Part shown: positions 7,204 to 15,540 of the stretch, one piece after another
How positions within the stretch are numbered: the first letter of the stretch is position 1
Layout: the number at the start of each line of letters is the position of its first letter
NCBI GenBank assembly: GCA_002431355.1
Contig: DJEQ01000114.1
Location: 1-22,271, forward strand
Direction of reading: 5' to 3'
Length of the DNA: 22,271 bases
DNA from: Oribacterium sp. UBA5894
GTDB lineage: Bacteria; Bacillota; Clostridia; Lachnospirales; Lachnospiraceae
Position numbers and translations under genes: made by a program
The notes under the pieces: model-generated
Databases searched by the model: none
What the model saw: the letters and a program-made list of their open reading frames with translations, nothing else
What the model was told of the DNA's origin: nothing

Positions 7204-8364
7204 ATGAGAAGACTTGTTATTTTAGGTTCGACCGGTTCCATCGGGACCCAGACCCTCGATGTCATTGAGGGTGATCAGGACATAAAGGTTACCGGACTCG
7301 CTGTCTATGGCTCCATCGAGCGTCTGAAGGAACAGGTGGAAAAGCTGCATCCAAAAGCAGTCTGTATCTATGATAAAGAAAAGGCGGAGCGCTTCCGCAG
7401 CTATGGGCTTCCAGTGGAGGTACTGAGCGGAATGGAGGGTCTCTGTGCACTGGCCACCATGGATGAGTGTGACGAGGTCGTGGTTTCCGTCGTGGGCATG
7501 ATTGGTATTCAGCCAACCATGGCTGCACTAAAGGCACATAAGCAGGTGGCACTGGCAAATAAGGAAACGCTCGTATGCGCCGGTCATCTCATTATGCCTC
7601 TGGCAGCCGCCTGTGGTATCGACATCAAGCCGATTGATTCGGAGCACAGTGCGATCTGGCAGTCACTGACCGGAGAGCCCCACAGTGCGATTGAGAAAAT
7701 ACTTCTGACGGCTTCGGGTGGACCTTTCCGTGGAAAGAAGCGGGAGGAGCTCCGAGGAAAAACGAAGGAAGATGCACTGAAGCATCCAAACTGGTCCATG
7801 GGGCGGAAGATTACGATCGATTCTGCAACGATGGTCAACAAGGGGCTCGAGGTTCTGGAAGCCCACTGGCTCTTCGATGTACCGGTGGATCAGATTCAGG
7901 TTGTTGTACAGCCACAGTCCATCGTGCATTCGGCTGTGCAGTACGTGGATGGCGCCGTAAAGGCGCAGCTCGGCCTGCCGGATATGCGGATTCCGATCGA
8001 GTATGCCCTCTATGCACCCGATCGCCGTGCCCTCAAGGAGGACGAGCGGCTGGATCTGGCCGCCCTCATGCAGCTCAGCTTTGAAAATCCGGATATGGAG
8101 ACCTTTAAGGGACTCGCTCTCGGCTATCGTGCAGGACGCGTGGGTGGCTCGATGCCAACGGTATACAATGCAGCCAATGAAGAAGCCGTCGCGCTCTTCC
8201 TTGAAGATCGCATTGATTTTCTGGAAATCGCCGATGTGATTGAAGAAGCCATGGATGCGCATGAAGCGCATGTGCTTCCGAACCCGGATCTGGAAGAAAT
8301 TCTGGATATGGAGGCGTGGGCCCGCGATTTCGTGCGTACGCATTCCCACATTGTACATGCATAG
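7204..8364 (+). CDS. dxr: 1-deoxy-D-xylulose 5-phosphate reductoisomerase
   Basis: Dxr rearranges and reduces DXP to 2-C-methyl-D-erythritol 4-phosphate with NADPH and a divalent metal, the committed step of the MEP isoprenoid pathway. The ATG at 7204 gives 386 residues beginning MRRLVILGSTGSIG, which matches the family's usual N-terminus; GAGGAG (7194-7199) lies 4 bases upstream. A TTG at 7192, with AGGGGG 5 bases upstream, would add four residues and cannot be excluded. Motifs: GSTGSIG (8-14) for NADPH, ALANKETLV (116-124), IDSEHSAIW (144-152) with metal-binding residues, LTASGGPFRG (168-177), HPNWSMG (194-200), and SATMVNKGLEVLEAHWLF with metal-binding Glu. The C-terminal helical domain is complete. 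ispG, later in the same run, acts in the same pathway. Confidence 0.97.
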   Translation: MRRLVILGSTGSIGTQTLDVIEGDQDIKVTGLAVYGSIERLKEQVEKLHPKAVCIYDKEKAERFRSYGLPVEVLSGMEGLCALATMDECDEVVVSVVGMIGIQPTMAALKAHKQVALANKETLVCAGHLIMPLAAACGIDIKPIDSEHSAIWQSLTGEPHSAIEKILLTASGGPFRGKKREELRGKTKEDALKHPNWSMGRKITIDSATMVNKGLEVLEAHWLFDVPVDQIQVVVQPQSIVHSAVQYVDGAVKAQLGLPDMRIPIEYALYAPDRRALKEDERLDLAALMQLSFENPDMETFKGLALGYRAGRVGGSMPTVYNAANEEAVALFLEDRIDFLEIADVIEEAMDAHEAHVLPNPDLEEILDMEAWARDFVRTHSHIVHA

Positions 8365-8448
8365 TCGATTGTCACTGCATGCTGCCTGTTCCCCTGCTGC
8401 TTTTTATCCGCAGGAGGTCCCGACGCGGCCTGTGCTATAAAGGAGCTT

Positions 8449-9633
8449 ATGAATATCCTCAGTATCATCATTGCCATCTTTGGCCTTGGCTTTTTAGTAT
8501 TTTTTCATGAATTTGGGCATTTTCTGGCTGCCAAGCTCTGTCATGTCGGCGTCCTGGAATTTTCCATTGGCATGGGACCGCGTCTCTTCAGTCGCGTCAT
8601 CCGAAATACCCGCTATTCTCTGAAGCTCCTGCCCTTTGGTGGAAGCTGTGCCATGCTCGGAGAGGACAGTGCAGGATCCGGCGATTTTTTAACGTCGGAG
8701 GGAACGGAAGATGCGGAGTGGATCGACTATGATGGTGTCCGTTTTCGGCGCACGGAAATCCCAGACTATAATTTCAGTGAGAAATCCGCCGGCAAGCGCT
8801 TTTTTATCTGCATTGCCGGCGTGCTCAATAATTTTATACTTGCCGCCCTGCTTTCGATGATTCTGGTGGCCTTCTGCGGATATGACCGGCTCTATGTCAT
8901 GGAAACAAGTCCGGACACCCCTGTATCCAGCGCCGGCTTCGAGCGTGGCGATGCCCTTGAGTCCATCGGCTATGCGGGGAAGAAGCAGCAGCCTGTCCCT
9001 GGGTATCGGGATCTCTTTATCTGGCTCTACGTGAACAGTGCGGATTTCGATGAGCATACGGAGCTTCAGGCCACCGTCTTACGAAATGGAGAAAAAATCG
9101 CCCTCCATTTTCAGCCCTATTTTGATACAGGCGCACAGAAATATAAGCTTGGCATCAGCTTTTACGGTGGGCGTTTTCTTCCGGAAAATGCAAAGGAATT
9201 TCTCGAAGACAGCTTCTATGAAGTGCGTTACAACACGACCGTCGTGCTGCAGAGCCTGAAGCTCCTTGTACATGGACGTGTCGAGCGACAGGAGGTGATG
9301 GGGCCTGTCGGAGCGGTGACCGTCATGGGCTCCACGGTTGAAGAATCCTCACAGTATGGTGCTTTCAATGCCTTCCTCGTGCTGCTCGAGCTCCTCGTCA
9401 TGCTGTCCGCAAACCTCGGTGTGATGAACCTGCTTCCGGTACCGGCCCTCGATGGAGGACGCCTGCTGTTTATACTGCTTGAAATGATTTCACGTCGTCG
9501 CCTGAATCCGAAGCTGGAGGAACGCATCAATGAAATCGGGATGATCCTTCTTCTCATCCTCATGGCGCTCGTGATGTCCAATGATCTTTTTAATTTATTT
9601 ACCGGCGCATACAGCGCCATGCTAGGGAGGTAA
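8449..9633 (+). CDS. rseP: RIP metalloprotease RseP (site-2 protease family)
   Basis: An intramembrane zinc protease of 394 residues that cuts transmembrane substrates such as anti-sigma factors and remnant signal peptides. The first membrane segment carries HEFGH (20-24), the HExxH zinc site. GMGPRLFS and the LPFGG strand follow. Residues about 145-225 fit a PDZ domain, and MNLLPVPALDGGR (326-338) is the third zinc-ligand motif in a later membrane segment; a last hydrophobic stretch spans about 362-378. Between GEDS and the second membrane segment (about 71-115) there is an acidic loop longer than usual. The ATG at 8449 has AAAGGAG ending 3 bases before it, closer than normal. The 84-base gap from dxr has a second AGGAGG at 8412-8417. 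It ends 4 bases before ispG, suggesting translational coupling. Confidence 0.95.
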   Translation: MNILSIIIAIFGLGFLVFFHEFGHFLAAKLCHVGVLEFSIGMGPRLFSRVIRNTRYSLKLLPFGGSCAMLGEDSAGSGDFLTSEGTEDAEWIDYDGVRFRRTEIPDYNFSEKSAGKRFFICIAGVLNNFILAALLSMILVAFCGYDRLYVMETSPDTPVSSAGFERGDALESIGYAGKKQQPVPGYRDLFIWLYVNSADFDEHTELQATVLRNGEKIALHFQPYFDTGAQKYKLGISFYGGRFLPENAKEFLEDSFYEVRYNTTVVLQSLKLLVHGRVERQEVMGPVGAVTVMGSTVEESSQYGAFNAFLVLLELLVMLSANLGVMNLLPVPALDGGRLLFILLEMISRRRLNPKLEERINEIGMILLLILMALVMSNDLFNLFTGAYSAMLGR

Positions 9634-9637
9634 GTTC

Positions 9638-10696
9638 ATGCTTGCAAGAGAGAAGACCCGCGTCGTTTCCATTGGAAACGTAAAAATCGGTGGCGAAAAT
9701 CCGATTGCCATCCAGTCCATGTGCAATACCAAAACCGAAGATGTCGCTGCGACGGTCGCGCAGATTCACCGCCTGGAAAAGGCCGGCTGTCAGATCATTC
9801 GCTGCACGGTGCCAACGCATGAAGCGGCCAGCGCGATTCGCGAAATCAAAAAGCAGATTTCGATTCCGCTCGTCGCCGATATTCATTTTGACTATCGCAT
9901 GGCCATTGAAGCCATCGAGAATGGCGCGGATAAGATCCGCATTAATCCAGGCAACATTGGATCCAATGAGAAGATCCGGGCGGTCGTTGACTGCGCGAAG
10001 GAGCGACATATTCCGATCCGGATCGGCGTTAATTCGGGTTCGCTGGAGAAGGATCTCATTGAAAAATATGGTGGCCATGTCACCGCAGAGGGCATTGTAG
10101 AGTCCGCCCTCGATAAGGTGCACCTGATTGAAGATATGGGCTACGACAATCTCGTCATTTCCATCAAGTCCTCGGATGTGCTGATGTGCGCCCATGCGCA
10201 TGAGCTCATCTGTGAAAAAACGGACTATCCGCTTCATGTAGGGATTACAGAAGCCGGGACAGCCTGGTCCGGCAATATCAAATCAGCTCTCGGACTGGGA
10301 ATCATCCTGTCACAGGGCATCGGCAACACGATCCGTGTATCCCTCAGTGCAGATCCGGCAGAAGAGATTAAATCCGCGAAGCTTATTCTTCGCACACTGG
10401 GACTCCGAAAGGGTGGCATCGAGGTCGTTTCCTGTCCGACCTGCGGACGCACGAACATTGATCTCATCGGACTGGCCAATCAGGTACAGACCATGGTCGA
10501 GGAATTTGATGATAAGTCTCTGAAGGTTGCCGTGATGGGCTGTGTGGTCAATGGCCCGGGTGAAGCACGGGAAGCCGATATCGGCATCGCAGGTGGTAAG
10601 GGCGTAGGGCTCCTCATCAAAAAGGGAGAAGTCATCCGAAAGGTTCCGGAGGATCAGCTGCTTACGGTATTGCGTGACGAAATTTCGAAGTTCTGA
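9638..10696 (+). CDS. ispG: 4-hydroxy-3-methylbut-2-enyl diphosphate synthase (flavodoxin/ferredoxin-dependent)
   Basis: IspG is a [4Fe-4S] enzyme that reductively opens MEcPP to HMBPP, the penultimate step of the MEP pathway. The 352-residue protein has the N-terminal TIM-barrel part (QSMCNTKTEDVAAT; PLVADIHFDYRMA; IRINPGNIG; IRIGVNSGSLEKDL) and the C-terminal cluster domain with Cys266 and Cys269 in SCPTCGRT, Cys302 in GCVVNGPGEA, and Glu309, the usual three-Cys-plus-Glu ligand set. The ATG at 9638 is preceded by GGGAGG, which overlaps the end of rseP; the gap is 4 bases. The length is that of the short bacterial form. The stop codon lies within a 9-bp hairpin. Confidence 0.97.
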   Translation: MLAREKTRVVSIGNVKIGGENPIAIQSMCNTKTEDVAATVAQIHRLEKAGCQIIRCTVPTHEAASAIREIKKQISIPLVADIHFDYRMAIEAIENGADKIRINPGNIGSNEKIRAVVDCAKERHIPIRIGVNSGSLEKDLIEKYGGHVTAEGIVESALDKVHLIEDMGYDNLVISIKSSDVLMCAHAHELICEKTDYPLHVGITEAGTAWSGNIKSALGLGIILSQGIGNTIRVSLSADPAEEIKSAKLILRTLGLRKGGIEVVSCPTCGRTNIDLIGLANQVQTMVEEFDDKSLKVAVMGCVVNGPGEAREADIGIAGGKGVGLLIKKGEVIRKVPEDQLLTVLRDEISKF

Positions 10697-10707
10697 GCCA
10701 GAACTTC
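10687..10707 (+). promoter_or_regulatory. 9-bp hairpin over the ispG stop codon
   Basis: GAAGTTCTG (10687-10695) and CAGAACTTC (10699-10707) are perfect inverted arms around AGC, so the stop codon TGA (10694-10696) is at the hairpin tip. No U-tract follows, so it is not a standard terminator. It could protect or process the mRNA between ispG and polC, or reduce read-through. Confidence 0.5.
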
Positions 10708-10720
10708 TGTCAGCAGCGTC

Positions 10721-10739
10721 CTCCTGTTGCCTGCAGGAG
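10721..10739 (+). promoter_or_regulatory. Possible anti-Shine-Dalgarno hairpin in the polC leader
   Basis: CTCCTG (10721-10726) pairs with CAGGAG (10734-10739) across a 7-base loop. The second arm is a strong Shine-Dalgarno sequence 12 bases before the polC ATG; a weaker AAGGTG (10741-10746), 5 bases before the ATG, stays free. The fold could lower polC translation initiation. Confidence 0.4.
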
Positions 10740-10751
10740 TAAGGTGAAAGC

Positions 10752-13700
10752 ATGAAGAAATTTTTCGAAGTATTTGACACACTGGAGCTCTCGAAGGAAG
10801 CGGAAGCACTGCTCACGGATACCTTTGTAACGCGGGTGACCATCACCCGGGATCGTAAGCTCATCCGTATCCATATTCTGAGTGCGCATCTCATCGATAA
10901 ACGGACGATCTATGCGCTCGAAAAGGCCATCAAGGAGCAGATCTTCGCCCGGAAGGAAATTACAGTACGCGTTGCAGAAGAATTTCATCTCAGCGCTCAG
11001 TACAATGCGCGTACTCTCTATGGCATGTACAGTGATTCGATTCTCCTGGAGATGAAGAACTACGATATTGTGCTCTATAACATGCTGAGCCGCGGAAAGC
11101 TTCGCTGGACTGCAGATGATGAAATGTCCCTGACGGTTCCGGACTCAAGGCTCTATAAAAATGCAGCGCGAAAGCTCGAAAGTGCCCTTCAGAGTATCTT
11201 TGAGAAGCGCTGTCATCTGGAGCTCCTTCTGGACATGCAGTATGAAGAGCGAAAAATCGAAGCACCGGCACAGCTGGACCGCGATTATGTACCAGAGGAA
11301 CGCATGGACGATGCTGCAGCGCGTCGTCAGCGTATGCAGGAGCAGGAGGGCTTCATGGATACCCGTGATCCTTTCAACCTGGCCGGTATGGATCAGGCGG
11401 CCGGAGGAGCCGCCGCTGCTGCACTTTCAGAGAAGAGTGATCCTCGTACGAATCGTCCATCGACTGCAGCAGCACCGTCTGGGGCCTCTGCACCTGCTGG
11501 AGCAGCTGGCACTCGAACGGCCAGCTCGCCACAGAAGGAGGGCGGCTACAGCAATCGCTTCGGTGGTGCCGGGGCAGGTACCTTTCAGCGTCGGAAGCGC
11601 GCCTTCCGCATGTCCGAAAACGAGGATGTGCTCTATGGTCGCTATTTCGAAGGCGATCCTGTAAAGCTCGAGGATGTCGATGCAAGCTCAGGCAATGTCA
11701 TCGTGGCAGGACAGATTTTTCTCGTGCATGATCCGGTTCATACCCGGACAGGAAAGAACATCCTCAAATTCGATGTGACCGATTTTACCGATTCCATTTC
11801 GGTCAAGATTTTTGTCGAGGACGAGGATCTGGAGCTTGCAAACAGCTTTGTAAAACCTGGCACGGCGCTGAAAATCAAGGGCACCGTTTCCTTTGACTCC
11901 TTCGATAAGCAGGTGGAGATGAGCTTTATCGATGGGATCGTCCGCTATCAGCTGAATCGTACCAGACGAGAGGATACCTATCCGGAAAAGCGCGTGGAGC
12001 TTCATCTTCATACGAAAATGTCCGATATGGATGGTGTCACCGATGTCAATGACTACATTGACACCGCGATTTCCTTTGGCATGAAGGCCATGGCCATCAC
12101 GGATCACGGCGTCGTGCAGGCTTTCCCAGATGCCAACATTTACCTGAAGAAGATCAAGCACGACAAGGACTTCAAGCTCATCTATGGCTGCGAAGGCTAC
12201 CTGGTAGATGACCTTGAAACCATCGTGCAGAATGAGAAGGGACAGGATCTCCAGCATGAAACGGTTGTATTCGATATCGAGACCACCGGCTTCAGTGCGG
12301 AAACAGATCATATCATTGAAATCGGTGCTGTGAAGCTGCAGAACAACGAAATTGTGGACCGTATGGATGTCTTTGTGAATCCAGGGGTTCCGATTCCGTT
12401 CCGCATTACGCAGCTTACATCCATCGATGACAGCATGGTCATGGATGCAGATCCGATTGAAAAGGTGCTTCCGGATTTCCTTCGCTGGTGTGGAGATGCA
12501 GTAATTGTCGCCCACAATGCCTCCTTTGATACAGGCTTTATCGCGAAAAATGCAAAGCGCCTCGGGCTTTCCTATGATCCGACCATCCTCGATACGGTTG
12601 GTCTCAGCCGCCTGCTGCTTCCGCAGCTCAATCGTTATAAGCTCGATACCGTTGCGAAGGAGCTCGGGGTGTCCCTCGAGCATCATCACCGTGCCGTCGA
12701 TGATGCCGCCTGTACGGCTGAAATCTACATGAAGGAAATTGAGCTCGTAAAGGCGCGCGGTGCAGAACGGCTCGCCGACATTGACCATCTCGAATTCGAT
12801 CATGCAGCCAATGTGATGAAGCTTCCGAGCTATCATATCGTCCTGCTCGCAAAGAATGATGTCGGTCGTATCAACCTCTACCGACTCATCTCCGAGAGTC
12901 ATTTAAAGTACTTTAAATCCCGCCCACGTATTCCGAAGTCTCTGCTTCGGGAGCTTCGCGAGGGGCTCATCATCGGAAGCGCCTGTGTGGCCGGAGAGGT
13001 TTTCCAGGGTCTCGTCCGTGGAATGGATGAGCAGCAGCTTCTGAATGTGGCCTCCTTCTATGATTATCTGGAGGTGCAGCCGCTCGGAAACAACAGCTTC
13101 ATGATTGCAAGTGACAAGTACACGGCAAGCAGTGAGCAGGACCTCATCGACTATAACCGTAAGATCATTGACCTTGCGGACCAGCTCGGGAAGCCAGTCT
13201 GTGCAACCTGTGACTGTCATTACGTGGATGAGGAGGATGATATCTACCGCCGCATCATCCAGGCGGGGCGTGGCTTCGATGAGGAGGAGAGTGATGCAAA
13301 GCTCTACTTCCGAACGACGAAGGAAATGCTTGATGAATTCAGCTATCTGGAGCCGGAGAAGGCACATGAGATCGTCATTGACAATCCGAATATGATTGCC
13401 GATATGTGCGATAAGATTCGTCCGGTACGTCCGGATAAGTGCCCACCGGTCATCGAGCACTCAGATGAAACACTCCGCCAGATCTGTCATGAAACGGCGC
13501 ATCGGATCTATGGCCCGACGCTTCCGAAAATCGTATCGGATCGACTCGAGACGGAGCTGAACTCCATCATCAGCAATGGCTATTCGGTCATGTACATCAT
13601 CGCGCAGAAGCTCGTGGACAAGTCCAATGAGGATGGCTATCTCGTAGGTTCACGAGGCTCTGTCGGTTCTTCCTTTGCTGCCACCATGGCGCATATTACG

Positions 13701-15341
13701 GAGGTGAACCCGCTGAGTCCGCACTATGTCTGTCCGAAATGCTACTGGTATGATTTCGATTCGCCGGAGGTCAAAAAGTACTCCGGTATGGCCGGCTGTG
13801 ACATGCCTCCGAAAAAGTGCCCGAAATGCGGAACCGAGCTGAACCGTATGGGCTTCGACATTCCGTTCGAAACCTTCCTCGGCTTTAATGGCGATAAGGA
13901 GCCGGATATCGACCTGAACTTCTCCGGTGAATACCAGGCGAAGGCCCATGCCTATACCGGCGTCATCTTCGGCGAGGGGCATACCTTCAAGGCCGGGACC
14001 ATCGGTACGCTGGCGGATAAAACAGCATATGGTATGGTGAAGAAATATTATGAGGAGAAGGGCATCGATAAGCGGAGTGCAGAGATCGACCGCCTCGTGC
14101 AGGGCTGTGTCGGGGTGCGCCGGACCACCGGACAGCATCCGGGAGGTATCGTCGTGCTGCCGCATGGCGAGGAGATCAATACCTTCACGCCGGTGCAGCA
14201 TCCGGCCAATGACATGTCGAGCCCGATCATTACGACGCACTTCGACTACCATAAGATCGACCATAACCTCCTGAAGCTCGATATCCTCGGGCACGATGAT
14301 CCGACCATGATTCGTCGTCTTCAGGACCTGACCGGCATTGATCCTGTCAAGGATATTCCGCTTGATAATAAGGAGGTCATGAGCCTGTTTGCCTCGACGG
14401 AAGCACTGAAAATCCGACCAGAGGACATTCACGGAGTAAAGCTCGGCTGTCTCGGCATTCCGGAGTTTGGTACCTCCTTCGCCATGCAGATGGTCGAGGA
14501 CACGAAGCCAAAGTACCTGTCGGACCTGGTCCGCATCTCCGGACTCAGCCATGGTACCGATGTATATCTGAATAATGCACAGGACCTTATCAAAAACGGT
14601 ACCACCACGCTGCAGGAAGCCATCTGCTGTCGTGATGATATCATGGTCTACCTCATGCATAAGGGAATGGACCCTGGCGAATCCTTCACGATCATGGAGT
14701 TCACCCGAAAGCATAAGGGGCTGAAGGACGAGTGGTGTCAGGACATGCTGGATCATGGCGTTCCACAGTGGTATATCGACGCCTGCAAAAAGATCAAGTA
14801 CATGTTCCCGAAGGCGCATGCCGCAGCCTACGTGATGATGGCCTGGCGTGTCGCCTACTGTAAGGTATTTTATCCGGTCGAATATTATACCGCCTACTAC
14901 AGTATCCGCGCCGATGGCTTCGATTACGACAAGATGTGTGGTGGCGTGGACAAGCTCCGCTACTATATCGATGAGTACATGAAGATTCCGCATCCGACGA
15001 ACACCGAGGCCGTCTGCCTCCGTGACATGAAGATCTGTGAGGAAATGTATGCGCGTGGCATTGAATTCGCACCACTCGACATTTATAAGGCGAAGGCGAA
15101 AGACTTTACGATCACAGAGGATCGAAGGATCATGCCGAGCTTTACCTCCATGGCCGGTCTCGGCGAAGCCGTTGCTCAGGGCATTGAGGATGGGGCGAAG
15201 GGCGGAAAGTACCTGAGTAAGGATGATTTTATGAACCGCACACACTGCCCGAAGAGCTTCGTGGACAAGTTCTCGGAGCTTGGCCTGCTCGGCGATATTC
15301 CGTCCTCCAATCAGATGAGCATTTTCGATATGTTCGGATAA
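10752..15341 (+). CDS. polC: DNA polymerase III alpha subunit, PolC type
   Basis: The replicative polymerase of low-GC Gram-positive bacteria, with 3'-5' proofreading in the same chain; 1529 residues against about 1440 in Bacillus subtilis. Order: N-terminal region (1-200), an Ala/Gly/Pro-rich low-complexity linker (about 210-282), OB fold (about 310-400), first PHP part with HLHTKMSDMDG (418-428), exonuclease insert with FDIETTG (507-513, Asp508 and Glu510) and HHHRAVDDA (644-652), second PHP part, a zinc site (Cys994, Cys997, Cys1023, Cys1026), the palm with PDIDLNFS (1051-1058; Asp1052, Asp1054) and LDILGHDD (1176-1183), GVRRTTGQHPGG (1121-1132), and fingers with PKAHAAAYVMMAWRVAYCK. The C-terminal QMSIF (1521-1525) fits a beta-clamp binding motif. 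The linker accounts for much of the extra length. It lies 55 bases after ispG and ends at a strong terminator. Confidence 0.98.
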   Translation: MKKFFEVFDTLELSKEAEALLTDTFVTRVTITRDRKLIRIHILSAHLIDKRTIYALEKAIKEQIFARKEITVRVAEEFHLSAQYNARTLYGMYSDSILLEMKNYDIVLYNMLSRGKLRWTADDEMSLTVPDSRLYKNAARKLESALQSIFEKRCHLELLLDMQYEERKIEAPAQLDRDYVPEERMDDAAARRQRMQEQEGFMDTRDPFNLAGMDQAAGGAAAAALSEKSDPRTNRPSTAAAPSGASAPAGAAGTRTASSPQKEGGYSNRFGGAGAGTFQRRKRAFRMSENEDVLYGRYFEGDPVKLEDVDASSGNVIVAGQIFLVHDPVHTRTGKNILKFDVTDFTDSISVKIFVEDEDLELANSFVKPGTALKIKGTVSFDSFDKQVEMSFIDGIVRYQLNRTRREDTYPEKRVELHLHTKMSDMDGVTDVNDYIDTAISFGMKAMAITDHGVVQAFPDANIYLKKIKHDKDFKLIYGCEGYLVDDLETIVQNEKGQDLQHETVVFDIETTGFSAETDHIIEIGAVKLQNNEIVDRMDVFVNPGVPIPFRITQLTSIDDSMVMDADPIEKVLPDFLRWCGDAVIVAHNASFDTGFIAKNAKRLGLSYDPTILDTVGLSRLLLPQLNRYKLDTVAKELGVSLEHHHRAVDDAACTAEIYMKEIELVKARGAERLADIDHLEFDHAANVMKLPSYHIVLLAKNDVGRINLYRLISESHLKYFKSRPRIPKSLLRELREGLIIGSACVAGEVFQGLVRGMDEQQLLNVASFYDYLEVQPLGNNSFMIASDKYTASSEQDLIDYNRKIIDLADQLGKPVCATCDCHYVDEEDDIYRRIIQAGRGFDEEESDAKLYFRTTKEMLDEFSYLEPEKAHEIVIDNPNMIADMCDKIRPVRPDKCPPVIEHSDETLRQICHETAHRIYGPTLPKIVSDRLETELNSIISNGYSVMYIIAQKLVDKSNEDGYLVGSRGSVGSSFAATMAHITEVNPLSPHYVCPKCYWYDFDSPEVKKYSGMAGCDMPPKKCPKCGTELNRMGFDIPFETFLGFNGDKEPDIDLNFSGEYQAKAHAYTGVIFGEGHTFKAGTIGTLADKTAYGMVKKYYEEKGIDKRSAEIDRLVQGCVGVRRTTGQHPGGIVVLPHGEEINTFTPVQHPANDMSSPIITTHFDYHKIDHNLLKLDILGHDDPTMIRRLQDLTGIDPVKDIPLDNKEVMSLFASTEALKIRPEDIHGVKLGCLGIPEFGTSFAMQMVEDTKPKYLSDLVRISGLSHGTDVYLNNAQDLIKNGTTTLQEAICCRDDIMVYLMHKGMDPGESFTIMEFTRKHKGLKDEWCQDMLDHGVPQWYIDACKKIKYMFPKAHAAAYVMMAWRVAYCKVFYPVEYYTAYYSIRADGFDYDKMCGGVDKLRYYIDEYMKIPHPTNTEAVCLRDMKICEEMYARGIEFAPLDIYKAKAKDFTITEDRRIMPSFTSMAGLGEAVAQGIEDGAKGGKYLSKDDFMNRTHCPKSFVDKFSELGLLGDIPSSNQMSIFDMFG

Positions 15342-15363
15342 GCAGAAAAGCAGAAAACGACGG

Positions 15364-15411
15364 AAGGGCATTGCGCAGGGAAGAGATTCCTTTACGTAAT
15401 GCCTTTTCTTT
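15364..15411 (+). terminator. Intrinsic terminator closing the pyrH-polC run
   Basis: GGCATTGCG (15367-15375) pairs with CGTAATGCC (15395-15403), including one G-U pair. The stem continues inward as AGGGAA / TTCCTT around a GAGA tetraloop, and outward through AAG with TTT. TTTTCTTT follows. Long stem, stable loop and U-tract make this a convincing terminator 23 bases after the polC stop. Confidence 0.88.
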
Positions 15412-15442
15412 GCATTCGTATGGCCTTTTCACTGTATCCAGA

Positions 15443-15471
15443 TTGACTTTAGCACTTTTTAGTGTTAAAGT
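15443..15471 (+). promoter_or_regulatory. Promoter of tyrA
   Basis: TTGACT (15443-15448) as -35 and TAAAGT (15466-15471) as -10 are 17 bases apart, and TG at 15463-15464 makes an extended -10. The leader would be about 63 bases, including a 6-bp hairpin CATCAT / ATGATG (15488-15506). The whole spacer and the -10 are covered by an inverted repeat. Confidence 0.6.
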
Positions 15472-15472
15472 C
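15445..15472 (+). repeat. 12+4+12 inverted repeat over the tyrA promoter (candidate operator)
   Basis: GACTTTAGCACT (15445-15456) and AGTGTTAAAGTC (15461-15472) are inverted copies with one mismatch around TTTT. It runs from inside the -35 to just past the -10, so a bound dimeric repressor would block RNA polymerase. The regulator is unknown. The half-site resembles the HrcA CIRCE half-site TTAGCACTC, but the spacing is far shorter. Confidence 0.65.
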
Positions 15473-15540
15473 GCATTGGTTTCGATACATCATGTTTAAG
15501 ATGATGAGATATCAGTTTTACATAAAGGGAGTGCAGTACT

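Noticed and set aside
8403..8412. DnaA-box-like TTATCCGCA
   Set aside because: A single site with one mismatch, no cluster, no AT-rich unwinding region and no dnaA/dnaN nearby; not an origin.
8316..8510. Small open frame across the dxr-rseP junction
   Set aside because: It overlaps both genes, lacks a sensible start with ribosome binding site, and has no conserved features; the gap is more likely untranslated.
13650..15371. 573-codon open frame on the - strand opposite polC
   Set aside because: It lies entirely over conserved PolC catalytic sequence and shows no motif of its own; a product of biased codon use.
15445..15472. HrcA CIRCE operator upstream of tyrA
   Set aside because: The half-site core matches, but the spacer is 7 bases too short, and tyrA is not a heat-shock gene.
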